Notes: generated by a model not told the origin, from the sequence alone. Positions 9,941 to 23,102 are shown, counted from the stretch's first letter. The stretch is DNA of 64,000 nucleotides from Telopea speciosissima (GCF_018873765.1 NC_057920.1:41937267-42001266), one strand, 5' to 3'. A program made the numbers and translations.

Positions 9941-11420
9941 ATGCACTTAAATTATCAAAGTTAGGCAGTGCTTCAAAGAAAAACCAAGAGAGAGTCAGAG
10001 AAGAACAGAAATGAATAAAGCAGACAGCCACACATTCAGCCTAGAGTAGAGAGGAGCAACACAGAATAAAGATACACTGACACCAGAGCGATGAATAAAT
10101 CCACCCAAACCCAAAGAAACTTACACAGCAGAAAAAGCAAAGAATAGATCAAGGCTGTTAAGCCCTGAACCTAGTAAAAGGGAAAAGCAACACCAAGAAA
10201 TCTGTTTTCTAGTAGAAAAACATGAGTAGCAATGTCCATTGCCAGCTAAAATCCTCATTTACAAGCCAAAATGAAAACACCATAATCCAAACACCTAAAA
10301 CAGGGACAAAATTATTCATTACATCAAATAACATACAGAAACAATAAAAGACTCAAATGATCCCATTTAAACACAATGAACTAGGGGTAAAGTCGTCCTA
10401 ACAGTAAACAAATCAATTAAACTCCAAAAACGATCGGTTTAGATTTCTATTCATAATCTGAATTTTTAAGAGCCAGGTCAATCTAGACTTCTAAGCACCC
10501 AAAGGAGAGAATCTAGTGATGGAGCCAAAGAGAGAGAAAGAGAGAGAGTGTGTGGACTTAGAGAGAGAAATTGATGAGGTTCTGGTCATTGTTTTGTGCT
10601 GCTGCTGCTGCTTCATTTAGCTTCTTCCTAGCTTTGGTTTAGCCTTTCTCATCCGCCAACAGATGTGTGATCTGTCCAACATCAGAAAACTACAAGACGT
10701 TACCAGCCGTAACTCCAACAGAATGCCATACATCGCCATTCCTGGCACTAGCCTACTAGCCAAGAAATAGCAGATACCATAAGATCTTGGCTATAATTCT
10801 GAGGAAATTTTTCCCCTCCTAATACCCCTGTGAATCTCCACTTCAAATTAGGTCTTGATTTCCCTCTCCAACAAACTTTCCAGCATCAATATTTTACAAC
10901 GGCCAATTAATCTTACAAAGAACCATGTTACCCTTGAGATCCTCTTGCCTATTCATCTCACCAAATGAAAAATAAACCCAACATCTTCACAACTACCACA
11001 GCCCAAGCCATAAGCTCATCATTCGTCAATGTAGAGGATTTCACTATCTCTCCTACAACATCCATGATCCTACTCTTCCACTCCCTGGGTCTAGAATCCA
11101 AGTTTATCATCATGACTAAAAAAATCATAACTCTGAGCTCCACTATCTTATAACATCCATCTTATGCCACCAGGTCAGTGATGGTAAAACATATCATCAC
11201 CTTATGTGAAGCCCACAATCTAACAATTATGGAGTCCCCTCCTTAGCTTTGGCTCCGGAGTTTGGGTTGGGTGCCATGCAGGTATTTTTCGGTGACATCT
11301 TACAGATCACTAAGGGTATTTATGGTATTTGACTTGGACTTAAATCCCTAGATCAGCAACACCCGGTCGTTTTTCTTTTTCAAAGCTGCATCCCGGTGGT
11401 ATTCAAACTTTCTTGATGGA
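9941..11420. other. Intergenic stretch without recognised gene
   Basis: It contains A-rich sequence, a GA-rich run near 10530-10570, a CTG triplet run near 10600 and a (GA)n microsatellite at 11427-11443. Several short frames are open but none shows codon periodicity or a domain I know. Confidence 0.4.
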
Positions 11421-11867
11421 GGGAGAGAGAGAGAGAGAGAGACGATGGAGGTTAATACATATAAGATCAACTCTCCAATAGATGGACAACACGCGTTAGG
11501 AGCTCAAGACTGAAGCCACGTAAGCAACTCCACACATGATCGGTTTGAGGCCATGAAAAGACCGTTAAGGCCAAGATTCCACATATTGAACTCCTAACCA
11601 GAATTTCCCATGTGGCCAGCCAACTTGGGATTCTCCACAATGTTGGTTACAAATCAGTTCAACAGTTCCCGCTTAAGAAGTACATGTCTTGCATGAGCTC
11701 AGGACCACATGGATATATATATATATATATATACTCCTCTTGGAGATTACATAAATCAAAAAATACAATTCACTTTGATATGGTATCTACAGCCGGTTTA
11801 CACTCCACCGAGTCTCTCTTTTTTTTCTTTACTTCTTCACGGCTTCTCTCCTCCTCTTGGTTGAGCA

Positions 11868-12700
11868 TGGGTGATGATAATGTTCATCTTACCACCATCT
11901 CCACTGCTGCTACTCTCACTGATCCTGGTATTCCTCCCATCTCTTCTCCCTCACCTTCTTTTAATCAGAATCATCATTACATCTCCATTAAACTTACATC
12001 AAAAAATTTTCTCCTCTAGCAGACGCAGATTGAGCCCTTTCTTGATGGCCAGAATCTGTTTGGTCACCTTGACGGAACTACACCATGTCCCATTGAGCCT
12101 TCCGCTGCTACTTGGCGTTGCCAAGACTCAATGATTCGAAGTCTCCTTATAGTATCTCTCTCTGAAGAAGTGTTTCCCTTGGTGCTTGGGAAATGTACAA
12201 GTCGCGATATCTAGCTCTCCCTTTCCACGGCTTTTTCCTCTCCTTCTGTGAGCCGTCTTATGTCACTCACAATGGTTCTCCGGGATCTCCAACAGAAGCC
12301 GGACAAACCTGTTTCTCAATTTTTTCAACGTGCTAAGTCAATCTTCACATCTATAGGGGCTTGAAACCTAAATTTCGTGACATAGTGTCCTCTCTTCTGA
12401 CACGGACTGATCCTATCTCCTACGATGATCTCCATGCCATGTTACTGAGTCATGAATTTCTTCATGGCACTACTTTGCACAAGTTTGCCCTCACGGATTC
12501 TCCAACATCTTCTGCTTCACCTACTACGAAAACTGCTCAACGCTCCTCTTCCTCTACTACCGCCGGTCTCTCCCTTCCAACTGTGGTGGTCGGGGTGGTG
12601 ATGGTGGTCGGGGCCGTGGTGGTTTTCCTAGACAAGACTATGGACGCTTTTGGTGTGCTATCTATCGCCGCACAAATCATTCCATTGATTGATGCTTTTT
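11868..12700 (+). pseudogene. Copia gag remnant
   Basis: It starts MGDDNVHLTTIS and, after a frameshift near 12020, continues QTQIEPFLDGQNLFGHL, the N-terminal part of plant copia Gag. The following helices are broken by several stops. A Gly-rich stretch near 12580-12640 stands where the region before the zinc knuckle would be. It cannot make Gag. Confidence 0.7.
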
Positions 12701-12959
12701 CGTTCTCAAAGTAGTTACCCTAACACCTCATACCCATTATTTCCCGCTACTGCACCCTCCCCCACTGTTCATTATACCTACCCTTCCTACCTATTACTAC
12801 CCCAACCTATGGCCACCCCAACCCTCCCTTACTACCCATGCCTCATCCATCCACCGCTCTCCCTTGGTACCCAAAAACCGGTACTTTACACCATGTCACC
12901 CCTGATAGTCAATCTCTTTCCCAGTATGATGAGTACATTGGTCAGGATTAACTGCACGT

Positions 12960-14400
12960 TGGCAATGGTAAGGGCTTACCAATTTCTCATATAGGTTCCT
13001 CTGTTCTTCCTTCTCTTTCTTCCCGTTCTTTTCACTTAAATAATGTACTTCATGTCCCCTCTATCTCTAAACGTCTCCTTTCTGTTCAAAAATTTACACG
13101 TGATAATAATGTTTTCTTTGAATTTCACCCCTCATTTTGTTGTGAAGGATCAAGCAACCAGATCAACACTCTTGTCCGGTCCGAGTGAAGGGGGCCTCTA
13201 TGAACTTGCTCCTTCCTCTCCTCCATTCGCTTATGCAGCTGTTTGCGCACGTCTCTCAATGTTTTGCATCGTCACCTAGGCCACCCGCATGAGCGTCTTC
13301 TTCATCATATGCTAAAGTTAAATTCCCTTCCATGTTTGTCATCCCGTCTTAGTAATATTTGTCCTGCATGTCAATTAGGTAAAGCTTAGCGTCTCTCTTT
13401 CCCTGAGACGCATAGTAGAAGTCTTTTTCCTTTAGATCTTATTCACAATGATGTATGGAGACCCTCCCCCCACCCCGTCTTTGTCTGGTCATCGTTATTA
13501 TGTAATCTTCGTGGATGAAAAAACAAAATATATTTGGTTTTATCCTATGGTGCGTAAATCAGATGTTTTTACTATTTTTTCCAATTTTCAAGCTCATGTT
13601 GAACGATTTTTTGGTCGTAAAATTAAATCCATTCAGACTAATTGGGGTGGCAAATTCCGCTCTCTTCCCCAATATTTCACAAAAATTGGAATTTCTAATC
13701 AACTTTCTGCTCCTCATATCCATGAACAAGAGCCGCCGTACGTCGCCATCGGCACATCGTTGACACTGGTCTTTCCCTCCTTGCTTATGGGTCTGTCCCT
13801 CTCATTTATTGGCAATTTGCCTTTGAGACAGTTGTGTACTTAATTAATAAATTGCCATCTTGTGTATCTCTAGGCGTTTGACCTTTTCAACTTGTCTTCC
13901 ACAAACCGCCGGACTATTCCTTTCTCAAGGCATTCAATTGTTTATGTTTTCCTTATTTGCGTCCGTATAATAAGCATAAGATGGATTTCGCTCATCGCGG
14001 TGTGTTTTTCTAGGCTACAGCCCCTCTCACACTGGCTATCGCTGCCTTGATCTATCCACCAACAAGTTTATAGTTGCTCATCATATTCGGTTTGAAGAGG
14101 ATTCCTTTCCTCTCTCTACCTTCATTTGGGGGCCCCTACCCTCTCCTATGTCTCCGCTGCCCACACCAAGGGCTTCTGCTCCTCTTTGTCCGCCTCCCTC
14201 GTCACCACCACCTCCCCCTGGTTTGCCCTTACCATGTTTCTCCTCTTTCTCCACTGCACTCGCCTGCACCCAACCCCTCACCAACGTCCCCCATAAATTC
14301 TCCATCACCCTTGCCCGTTACTTCTCCTATTACGACCTCACCGCAGTCTATGCCCTCTACCCTTGCCTCTAGCCCTCCTCTACGTACCCGCCCACTAAAC
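12960..14400 (+). pseudogene. Copia integrase remnant with proline-rich tail
   Basis: Spread over three frames one sees the pre-integrase motif (HLGHPHERL, near 13275), a CPACQLGK zinc-binding piece (near 13365), the integrase core (GHRYYVIFVDEKTKYIWFYP, near 13490) and the later RRHRHIVDTGLSLLA segment (near 13740). A Pro/Ser/Thr-rich linker follows at 14130-14460. Many stops interrupt it. The copia element at 51839-61066 encodes close relatives of these segments. Confidence 0.75.
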
Positions 14401-14503
14401 GACCTCTATGCAACCACCCCAATCACTGTCTCCTTGACCCAGGTGCCCACCCAAGTTACTACTCACCCTATATATCTATATCTATATATATATATATATA
14501 TAT

Positions 14504-14672
14504 GGGAGAAAGTTCTCTGTCCGGGAGTGTGGCCTATGCCAACACTCCCATGAGTCTATCTCGCTCCTCTCCATTTGAAAAGACACCTCTGCCCCCTTGT
14601 TTTAAGGAGGAGAGAGATAGACACATGGGATTGCTGGCGTAGGCCACACTCCCAGACAGAAAACTGCTTCCC
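14504..14672. mobile_element. Foldback MITE, copy 1 (Mutator-like)
   Basis: A 169-bp element starts GGGAGAAAGTTCTCTGTCC and ends with the near complement (...AAACTGCTTCCC). The inverted arms extend about 65 bp and include GGGAGTGTGGCCTATGCCAACACTCCC. It sits in a TA repeat, so the flanking 9-bp TATATATAT cannot prove a duplication by itself. A second copy at 42873-43047 has an unambiguous 9-bp duplication. Confidence 0.8.
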
Positions 14673-14731
14673 TATATATATATATTCCTCTTGAAGATTT
14701 CACAAATCAAGAAATAAAATTCACTTTGATA

Positions 14732-15727
14732 CTCGTGATATAAATAGAACAACAATGATCGAAGCACACAGGTGAAATCATACTGTCTTAAGCCTACTGC
14801 TCTTTCTATTCTCGCTCCACTCCTGTTTCTATGAGATCTGACTTAAGCAATGGAGAGTCCCCCTGGAGCTTACTCCAGTTAGCTCTTCCATCTTGCTTCT
14901 TGACTTTCCATTTGAAGGATCATCTCAGGCGGATTTCAGCTGCAACAAAGGTGAAGGAGATGACAAGACAAAGAACGGTTTCTCCCACATTTTCTTTTAT
15001 GAGAAATCCATGGCCCACCTTCTCCTTACTCTTTTCTATGCAAACCAATGTTGACCAACTATCTTTTTCGGCTTCTGATGGGAATACTCTTTGATTTGGA
15101 ATACTAGCTTCAGTGTCGATATCAATTGGGAACAATCATTATAGACTTGGAGACCCTCTGAGATGAGATGGGCAAGATAATTTCAAATTCTTATAGCAAA
15201 GGCTTTAATGCTAAATATCACATCCGTTTAAATCATCCATACTTTTTAAAGAACGAGAACAACCCAATCTAATAAATGAAAGGTGTCGAGATTGGAATCG
15301 AGCAGCGTATTGAAAACTGATTTTAAGAGACGTCTCAAAGACAACGGAGAGACACTAAATAGATGTGATTTGATCGCATGGATATGCTTTTGATACGTGC
15401 AAAACAAGTGGTTTAAGCATTGTGAACCATAAAATGTGCAATAAATAATGATATCAATGATATCCAAGTATCCAACCAATGTCAGGTTATCTCTATCTTC
15501 ACGGCATCTATGTGATTCAAATCTTCATTGGCAAGTGCAATATCAAACCAAAGAATAAGTGGTAGAAGAAATAAATAAGCAAGCAAATTTTTTGAAAAAG
15601 AAACATCTATTTGTGTATTCGAATATTGGCTTGAAGTAATCCTTAAAGGTCCAAAACAAACAAGCAACTTGTTAAGTATAAACATAGTACTAAATATTAA
15701 GTAACATAAAAATTAAAAGGGAAAAAG
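14732..15727. other. Intergenic stretch without recognised feature
   Basis: Several short open frames occur on both strands but none carries a motif or codon bias that I would support as coding. No repeat ends are visible. Confidence 0.4.
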
Positions 15728-15728
15728 A

Positions 15729-15868
15729 AGGCTGCAAAGCTGCGTGGCTCCTGCACCCAGACACAGGAAGGGGGATAACCGCCCCATCCCCCATGAAATG
15801 AAAATCCCACCCCTCTTAGATGCCCCCGTACTGGTGCAGGGGCCACACAGCCTCGCAGCAACCCCCTT
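15729..15868. mobile_element. Small foldback MITE
   Basis: AAGGCTGCAAAGCTGCGTGG...CTGCACC at the left is answered by an inverted arm ending in CACACAGCCTCGCAGCAACC at the right, giving arms of about 30 bp around a GC-rich core. A partly similar core (GAAATGAAAA...CCCACCCCT) recurs near 18985-19070. I see no certain target duplication. Confidence 0.5.
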
Positions 15869-16137
15869 CAAATCAAATTTGTATAACATTTATCATAAAG
15901 TAGTAAACATTTATATTATAGAATACAAATCATCCAAGATGATCTAAATCTAGATCAGTTTTCCAGTTTAAATGTGATAACTTGGTAAAAAACAATCAAG
16001 AAAACCAAGATTCAAGCAAAAAAAAATCATTCTTTTTCTAATATACTTCAACACCCGACTTTGGTGTTTGATCTCCACCTTGATGAGTTTTAATGCAAAT
16101 TTTTGCTTGTTCGATCTCCATCTTGATGGAGTATATG

Positions 16138-16978
16138 ATGTGTAACTTTAGCCACACTATGATGGATGATGATATAGTGAAACTTGAGGAGAGAGAGCTA
16201 CCACCAAGTGACTATTTCATATATCTGGGATCTATCATACACAAAGAAGGTAATATAGATGACGATGTTTCACAAAGAATTAAAGTGGGATGGATGAAGT
16301 GGAGAGGGGCGACCGGAGTACTGTGTGACTGACACATTCTTTTAAAGCTTAAAGGAAAGTTTTACAGGACTGTAGTGTGACCTGCTATGATGTATGGGGC
16401 AGAATGTTGGGCAGTTAAGAAGTGTCATATAGCGAAGATATGTGTCGCAGAGATGAGGATGTTAAGATGGATGTGCGGCAAAACTAAGAAGGATAAAGTG
16501 AGGAACAAAAAAATTAGAGCCGATGTGGAAGTTGCCCCGATCAGCGACAAGCTCCGAGAATGTCGTCTGAGGTGGTTTGGTCATGTGCAACGGAGGCATG
16601 GGGATGCCCCAGTAAGGAGGAGTGACCTAATTCCGATTGATGGAGCTAAAAGAACTAGGGGCAGGCCTAAAACAATTATAGGTGAGGTTGTAAATAATGA
16701 CATGCAGAGTCCGGGTCTTGTGCCAAGTATGACCTCAAATAGAGCCTATTGGAGGATAAGGATCCACGTTGTTGACACCAGGTGAGATTTTCATGTTTTT
16801 CTGGGCTTGCCTCTTTCCTCTTACTCTCATTTTTCATTTTTCCATCTATCACTTTTCTCATCCCTTTGCTTCTTTTATATTCTTCATTCCTCTGTTGCCC
16901 CTACTTTGTTTTGTAAGGATCCATGTAGCCATCCCCACTTAGCTGGGATAAGGCTGACTTGATGTTGTTGTTGTTGTT
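16138..16978 (+). pseudogene. RTE-type LINE fragment, C-terminal end and 3' tail
   Basis: The frame at 16160-16785 gives the C-terminal part of an RTE-clade reverse transcriptase protein: SDYFIYLGSIIHKEGNIDDD, then [12 protein letters not shown], then RMLRWMCGKTKKDKVRN and ECRLRWFGHVQRRHGDAP. It is interrupted by stops near 16331 and 16380. The 3' untranslated part ends in GGATCCATGTAGCC...AGCTGGGATAAGGCTGA and a (TTG)n tail at about 16965-16978, as usual for RTE elements. The copy is 5'-truncated and dead. A related LINE lies on the other strand at 50195-61735. Confidence 0.85.
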
Positions 16979-18416
16979 AATCCAACTTCCTATGTCGTTC
17001 TGAGTGTAGATGGGATCCACTAAGGTTCTGGCCAAAAAAATCAGACTACGAAGATGTTTTCTTTCAAAACTAGGCTTTTAGGGTTTTGGTAGCCTTTGTA
17101 TCCAGCGTATTGGTTCTCTACATAAGTTTTTATGTCTAGGTTTTGTATTACATCGACATGGCCAATCTCGATAAGTATCGGCCATACCAATCCGTATAGT
17201 ATCGATACGTGAACCACGAATGTATGAAGGGGATAGGACAATCTGTGTGTTTAAAAGGCTTTTTATTTCTGGATTAGTTGATCCTTTCTCGTATTATCCC
17301 AGCCATTATGATTTGAGTGGCATTACCCGGGACCAATCTGTCCTATGATACCAATCCTTAAACCCATGATCATGGGAAGCTGTGTCCCTTCATGAAATCA
17401 GGTTCCAATGTGATCAATATTGAATACTCCCTCAATCAAACGAGGAGCTATTGTCATCAATGAAAAGATGGGTGGAATACTTTCCAATCAAACTCATCTG
17501 TGAATAGGAGGTACTTCTCATTACAACAACGATCTTCCCAAGGTTTTAAGCGTATGTGTTCTGTCTTGCAGTACCAGTATCATGATGGTATGGTTTCTGG
17601 GACGTCTCATCACAGAATCGAGAACTAGTGGGTTATTTTTTTAATGGGATCGAGTACTAGTGGAGTGGTGGTCGTGGAAATTCCATGAGTGGTCTTCCTC
17701 CTCGTAACTATGGTTTCTGATTTCCGAAACATCACACACACACACACACAAACGGAGAGAGAGAGAGAGAGAGTATTTCTCAAACAGAAAAAACCATATA
17801 CAGAGAGTACTGTATTTCTAAAAATGGAGATTAATGTAATAAACCTTGTACAGAGAGTACCTATTAGTAAAAGTATTCAAGAAAACAGAGAATATTCACA
17901 GACGCAGATGGTATTTCTTAAACTGAGAAAGAAATAAGAGAGAGACGTACCTGTCGCATGAATCAAGAATGATGAAAAGGGTTTTGAACCTTGCCCAGAT
18001 CTCCGTCCTCGATTTGATTCGAGCCTTCAAGATACTTGAAGACTCAATATTGAAGAGACGGAGCAATGTGGCAAACTAGTTTAATGGGAGAAGGGTTGCG
18101 ATCTTTCGATCTCTTGTTTCGATTGAAGGAGGGTTTTCAGAGTGAAAACCTGTTACCACTGTTTATCTTTTAGGAATTTTCCCTTGTTTAAAAGGGCAAA
18201 AATATAATTTACTGGAAAAAGAACTCCGCCCGGCAGGCGCAAGAAAGGGGGAGAGAATGACCGCTCACCCTATGAAAGGCGTTAATAACCGCCCATTTGA
18301 TGCTTTTATGCGTGCTCCCATTGGCCATCTTCATGCACGCATGGGCCACACTCCTAGTAGAGAACACTTCCCCATTTTTATAGTAAAGAAAACTTTAAAA
18401 AAGATAAATGAAGGCT
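16979..18416. other. Intergenic stretch, microsatellites only
   Basis: A (CA)n tract followed by (GA)n lies at 17733-17773. Around 18210-18380 there is a GC-rich segment with some similarity to the MITEs of this window, but I cannot set its ends. I see no gene. Confidence 0.4.
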
Positions 18417-18424
18417 GTCAAGAC

Positions 18425-18932
18425 CACTGTTAGCAAAAACATATTTAAAACGGTTCCCATTTTTATCGTTTTAAACACGTTTTGCCGTATGCTTCCCAAA
18501 CATACAATAAAAAAGGGCAAACGGCAAACATTCCCCTTTTAAACGCGTTTAAAACATGTTTAAAACACGTTCCCTTTTTTGACGTTTTTTAAGACCTTGG
18601 ACTTAACTAACCATATCTCTCTTTCCCGAACTCTAATCGGCTTGAATCTTTCACGGACGTAAATATGACTCGAAGGGCTACATTTTTCATGATATCACCT
18701 TCAACTTAAAGTCAGTGCATGGATACCGGAAATAAAAGCATGTATTTCAAATAAGAATAGTAGCGTTTTTTTGAAATATAAACGTTTAACACCCGTACCG
18801 TCCATTTTTTGTTTTTTACCGTTCTCTGTTTTTTTGACTGTTTGATTTGACAGTCCATTCGCAATTTTTTACCGTTTAAAATCCATACCGCAAAACTCTG
18901 TTTTATTACTGTTCCCGTTATTGCTAACTATG
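18425..18932. mobile_element. hAT-like MITE, 508 bp
   Basis: The ends are CACTGTTAGCAA at 18425 and, inverted, CATAGTTAGCAA ending at 18932. A perfect 8-bp duplication GTCAAGAC flanks them (18417-18424 and 18933-18940). The interior is AT-rich with repeated GTTTAAAAC and AACGGT-like blocks near both ends, as is usual for transposase-binding subterminal repeats. It is non-coding. Confidence 0.85.
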
Positions 18933-19087
18933 GTCAAGACCTACGACTAAACACGTGAAGGGCGAAAGGACCACCGCAGCCCTGTGAAATGAAAAGTCCC
19001 ACCCCTGATGAAACGCCTTCACGTGTACTCTCATTGGACCCAATGTCGGTGCAGGGCCGACACAGTGTGGCTTTTGCGCCGAGACAT

Positions 19088-20414
19088 TGTAGACGCTGAA
19101 TTTTGTCACCCCCCAAGCGATGATGACAACCGGACGCGAAAAATTGGCAAAACCCTCGACGCCCATTTTTTCCAGAGTAACCCAGACAACCCATGTTCCA
19201 CCTCGAAGACACCCACAGCCCCCTAGTATCCTTGGTGCAACCCCACGCAAAAATCACGGCGGCCTCATGCAAAAAACCGTGGCCCCGCATGGTGGCCCCG
19301 CGTAAAAAACCGTGGCCCTGCACGACAGCCCCACGCGTAACTGCAACCCTGCAAGGCAGCCCCATGCGAAACAGCGGCCCCACACGGTTGCAACGTACCC
19401 TGCAGGGAAAATCACCCTGCGACGGTGCTGCAAAGACCCCAAAAAATAAATTTCACTCTTTTTTCGCCCCGCGGCGCCGCCACGCGATTTTTGCCTATAA
19501 ATACCCCCATTCACCTCTCATTTCAACAAGTTCCAAGTTGAGGAGAGGGGGCACCCCCAGAGCTCCAGCTTTCCTTTTTCCCTAGTTTCGAGGCCTTTCC
19601 CTAGTCCGATTTCGAGCCTTCGAGCCTTGTCCCTCTGTCCGAAGTTCGGGTCCCCTGGATCCACCTTTCCTAACCCGTTTTCGCGCAAACTCCCGAAGTC
19701 TCCCATGGCCTAGTCACCCTGTCTGACTTCTTGATGCCTAGTTTTCGAAGCTTTCCGACGTCGTTACTCTGTCCGAGGTCCTAGTGCCCGACACTTGTGA
19801 GTCGTTACTCTGCCCGACATCTAGGCGATTACTTTCCAACGCCAATACTCTGTCCGACGAAGGACAAAGCAAGTCCTTTGTCTCCACCTGAGCTAGGGAC
19901 GTGATCCGTCCCGTATAATTGCATTGGTTTAAAACATACAAGTATTTAATTATTTCATCGCACTTTAATTTCGTAACAATGTGGACTTTTAAATTACTCT
20001 TAAATAGTGTACAGTAGTTAATTTAAATTGATTTAACTTTAAGCAGTTTGTGCATCATTTTAGCTATACATGTGGAAATAGGATATTTATAAAGGAAGAA
20101 TATTCAAAAACAAGTATCTAGTAGAAAGACCGGTTTACCCGGGCGAGGTGGTTGCCTAACACCTTCCCACTCTCATAACCTGACCACTTACCCCGAATCT
20201 CTGACCAAACCAAAAGAAATCCCATAGCCCTTCACAGGGCTACACCAATGGGTCCTAGGTGGCGACTACATTTCATTTAATTGTATGACCATCATCCCCT
20301 GATAAATTAACATACCCCTGGGAAGACGCATTCCTTCTCTCTCCAATCGAGGAGTATAACCCAAACCCTCTGAACCGAGCTTTGGAACGCACGATTCCGG
20401 AACGTATCCTCACA
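19088..20414 (+). mobile_element. Tat/Ogre-type Ty3/gypsy LTR
   Basis: The LTR starts TGTAGACGCTGAATTTTG at 19088 and ends ...CGTATCCTCACA at 20414 (about 1.33 kb). It is followed by TGGCAACTCCACTAGGGA at 20416-20433, a near match to the tRNA-Arg primer site used by plant Ogre/Tat elements. A TATA box (TATAAATA, 19496-19503) lies in the U3/R part, downstream of a GC-rich region. The conserved block TTTACCCGGGCGAGGTGGTTGCC near 20131 is typical of this lineage. The internal region is cut short and no second LTR is in the window. Confidence 0.8.
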
Positions 20415-20415
20415 A

Positions 20416-21587
20416 TGGCAACTCCACTAGGGATTGATGGTCAAGCTTTCAATACTAGATGCTACCGTTGAACGCAAGAATATTTTTCCTTTTGCATTGT
20501 TCGATTGATAACATGTTTGACTAACCCCTTTTATGTAGTAACTGCATCATGCATCATGTTTGAAGTGAAATCAAATGATGAGGGTACTCCCTGTTGTGCC
20601 TCTATCCCCGGGGAGGTGGGGCATATCATACTAAGTACTCTGAGATCGGATGATACCTGCTTCCGCCACCGCTATCATGCACACACACACGGCATGGAAA
20701 CACACAGCCATGTAATTAATCGTTGGACCCCATATGTAGATATGAGTAATTCGTGGCTAAACCAAGGCCTTTGATATTTACTGTACGAGTTTAGAATCAC
20801 CGACGAGGGTATTCACTAGTGCGTCGTGGGGTATTTTGCTACTCAAAAAGGGCACTAGCTTGATTACTCTAAGATTGTGTGACCTACTCTCCAGGTATAT
20901 TAAAAAAATCATGTGTCGACAATTCGCAACCACGAGCGATAGGTATATCGGTTCTATCAAGGGTAACCTTGTTCTGTCTTATTGGCCTACCTATTGCATA
21001 CATCATGTAGGAAATTAGATCATATATGATTAAGATATGCCACAAACTAATGTAACAATCCTTCGGGGCCGAAAACAAGGTTCTTGGCAGTATATCATCC
21101 TTAATGTAGTTTACGTATCATGGGAAAGAGCTCTATTTGTCCCTCGGATGTCCCTCGATAGTCCCTCGATAAAAGCGACACAATTGTCTAAGGTGGTGTA
21201 TAAAAAAAAAATATAGCCTTAATAGTCTCTCGAAAAATGATATACTGCCCAGGATATTATGTCAATAATGGAACTTTAGTTATCCCAAAATGGAAGCCAT
21301 TCTATATTAACAAAGGATAGACTGTCGGGAGATCCTTAAGAAGGCCTCTTCGTGACGATCCTAATTCAATCTCTGGGAGCCATCGAACAAGGAAGGATTT
21401 ATGGCAAGATTATATCGACTTACAGGACCATAGGGGTCATTCCTAGGTCATTTCAAAGTCTGATGAAGATTTCACCACTAATTTCCAGAGTAAAATGAAG
21501 CTAAGAGGTCAAAAATGAATCATTACGCTAACCAACCACTGCTTGTATATAGATGTTTGTATATTTGCTTTGTCAACCAAAACATAA

Positions 21588-21618
<31 letters not shown>

Positions 21619-21700
21619 CAAAGAAAATAATAAATAAAAAAAAGATAAAAAATGATAATTTGTTTATCACTTACGATCCTAAATTATCATTCGCCTTTGC
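20416..21700 (+). mobile_element. Leader of the truncated Tat/Ogre element
   Basis: This sequence follows the primer-binding site and has the long non-coding leader expected of Ogre/Tat elements. It contains a (TATACA)n-like repeat at about 21590-21620. No gag, protease or polymerase frame can be followed. The right boundary is not defined; the sequence from about 21700 to 22137 may be a further leader or gag piece or part of the next element. Confidence 0.45.
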
Positions 21701-22137
21701 AACGCACAATTTAGAGATGAAAGAACTCTTTGTTACCCGCTTGGGACCTTCAGGCTGGCCGGTTATCTCAGGCCGATCTCCACCAGTTTCCATCCTCTTC
21801 GTCCAATAGAAGTCCTAGCCCATCTTCTAGTCCTGCAAGGCAGAGTCGAATAAGGTCACCTCCTCTTACAAGTACCATGGATCTACCAGAGGCCGGTATA
21901 GGATCAAGTGCTTACCAATCCCCCAAAAGACGCCTTATGAGGGAAGGTGCAACTTTATTTCCTTATTGCAAATCAGCTAGTGCGCATTGCTTCATCCGAA
22001 CAGGGGTCGGGGCGGACGTTGGATTCCCCAACAATCCCCCCAACTCACGCTCAGGGACCACTTACAAGTACAGTCTGTTCCACATTATGTCGCATGCAGG
22101 GAGACTCGAACTCGCGATTACCTATTCTGATACCAAT

Positions 22138-23100
22138 TGTTGAATAACCTAGAGGGGGGTTGAATAGGTTACCACTAATGAAAAATGAGTCTTTTTGTAA
22201 TTCTTTCGATTTATGATAAAGTAAATAAAATAAGTGCTCAAGATGCAAAGACATAAGATTTATAGTGGTTCTGCTAACGCAGCCTACATCTACTTCTCTC
22301 AACCTTGAGAGAATTTCACTAGTATCTTTCTTTCAGTACAATAGGAGAGAAGAACATCTTTACAATCTTTATCACAGGATAAGAGGATCCTAACTCTTTT
22401 TCACAGGACAAGAGAATCCTAATCTTTTTACCGGGATAAGAGGATCCCAAGTATTTATCTACGTATATTCTAGATTAACAAGCAAATGCTTTCTCAAATC
22501 AAAAGCATTAATAGTAAATAAGAAAAGGTAAGAACCTAGGCAAGGAGTGTGACATGTACTCCTTGTAAGTGATGAATGATGTGTATATGAATACATATGT
22601 ATTTGACCTTCTATATAATATAGTTTGTAATAGAATGCTTGTGTAAATCTTTGAATATTGAAATCACTCTTGATTGGACTTGTGGGAGATCACTAGACTT
22701 CAATTAAGAGAGCCTTGAGTGATGATGCTTGAATAGCTCTCAAGAAAGAATGAAAACTCACACATAATGATCTTTATTGACTGGTAGTTTTGGGGTTTCT
22801 AGTGTTATGTTTGGAGCTTATTTAATGCTCCTTTTATAGGGAAAAGGTAGGTGAAGTTTGAGTCACAACGGATAGAAAACGGCTAGTTTTTAGGTGAATC
22901 GGTCGACCACTTCATATGACTGTTGGGAGGAAAAGAGCCGTTGGAGTCAGCCTTGGCCAAGTGGTCGATCATCGATTGACCGGTTGTGCAATTGGTTGGT
23001 GGTGGGCAACGATTTGAGAAACCGGTTGGCTTTTGTGACCAAGTGGGCAAAATATGCCTATAACCGATCGACCATAATTTCTTACCGACTTGGAGGTTGT
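22138..23100 (-). mobile_element. Copia-type LTR, minus orientation
   Basis: Read on the minus strand the LTR ends ...CCTCTAGGTTATTCAACA at 22138 and is followed by a primer-binding site beginning TGGTATCAGA (22128-22137). The LTR extends right to about 23100, where it meets the RNase H fragment of another copia element in the opposite direction. The internal region to the left is not recognisable beyond a few hundred bases. The right boundary is inferred from where the neighbouring coding sequence begins. Confidence 0.55.
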
Positions 23101-23102
23101 TC

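Larger units (their letters stand above)
11590..14731 (+). mobile_element. Decayed copia retrotransposon lacking reverse transcriptase
   Basis: The 5' LTR ends near 11779 (...CACTTTGATA) and is followed by a decayed primer site (TGGTATCTACAGCC, 11780-11793) and a gag start at 11868. The related LTR end recurs at 14688-14731. Between them are gag and integrase remnants full of stops and frameshifts. The coding part stops in the Pro/Ser/Thr-rich linker after integrase; the reverse transcriptase, RNase H and first part of the 3' LTR are missing, with the break at a TA microsatellite that also occurs in the 5' LTR (11713-11732 and 14470-14503). I could not define the outer 5' LTR boundary. A MITE later inserted at 14504. 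Confidence 0.75.

Noticed and set aside
18924..19585. Several overlapping frames on both strands of about 60-150 codons
   Set aside because: They lie in the GC-rich U3 part of the Tat/Ogre LTR, where stops are rare by composition.
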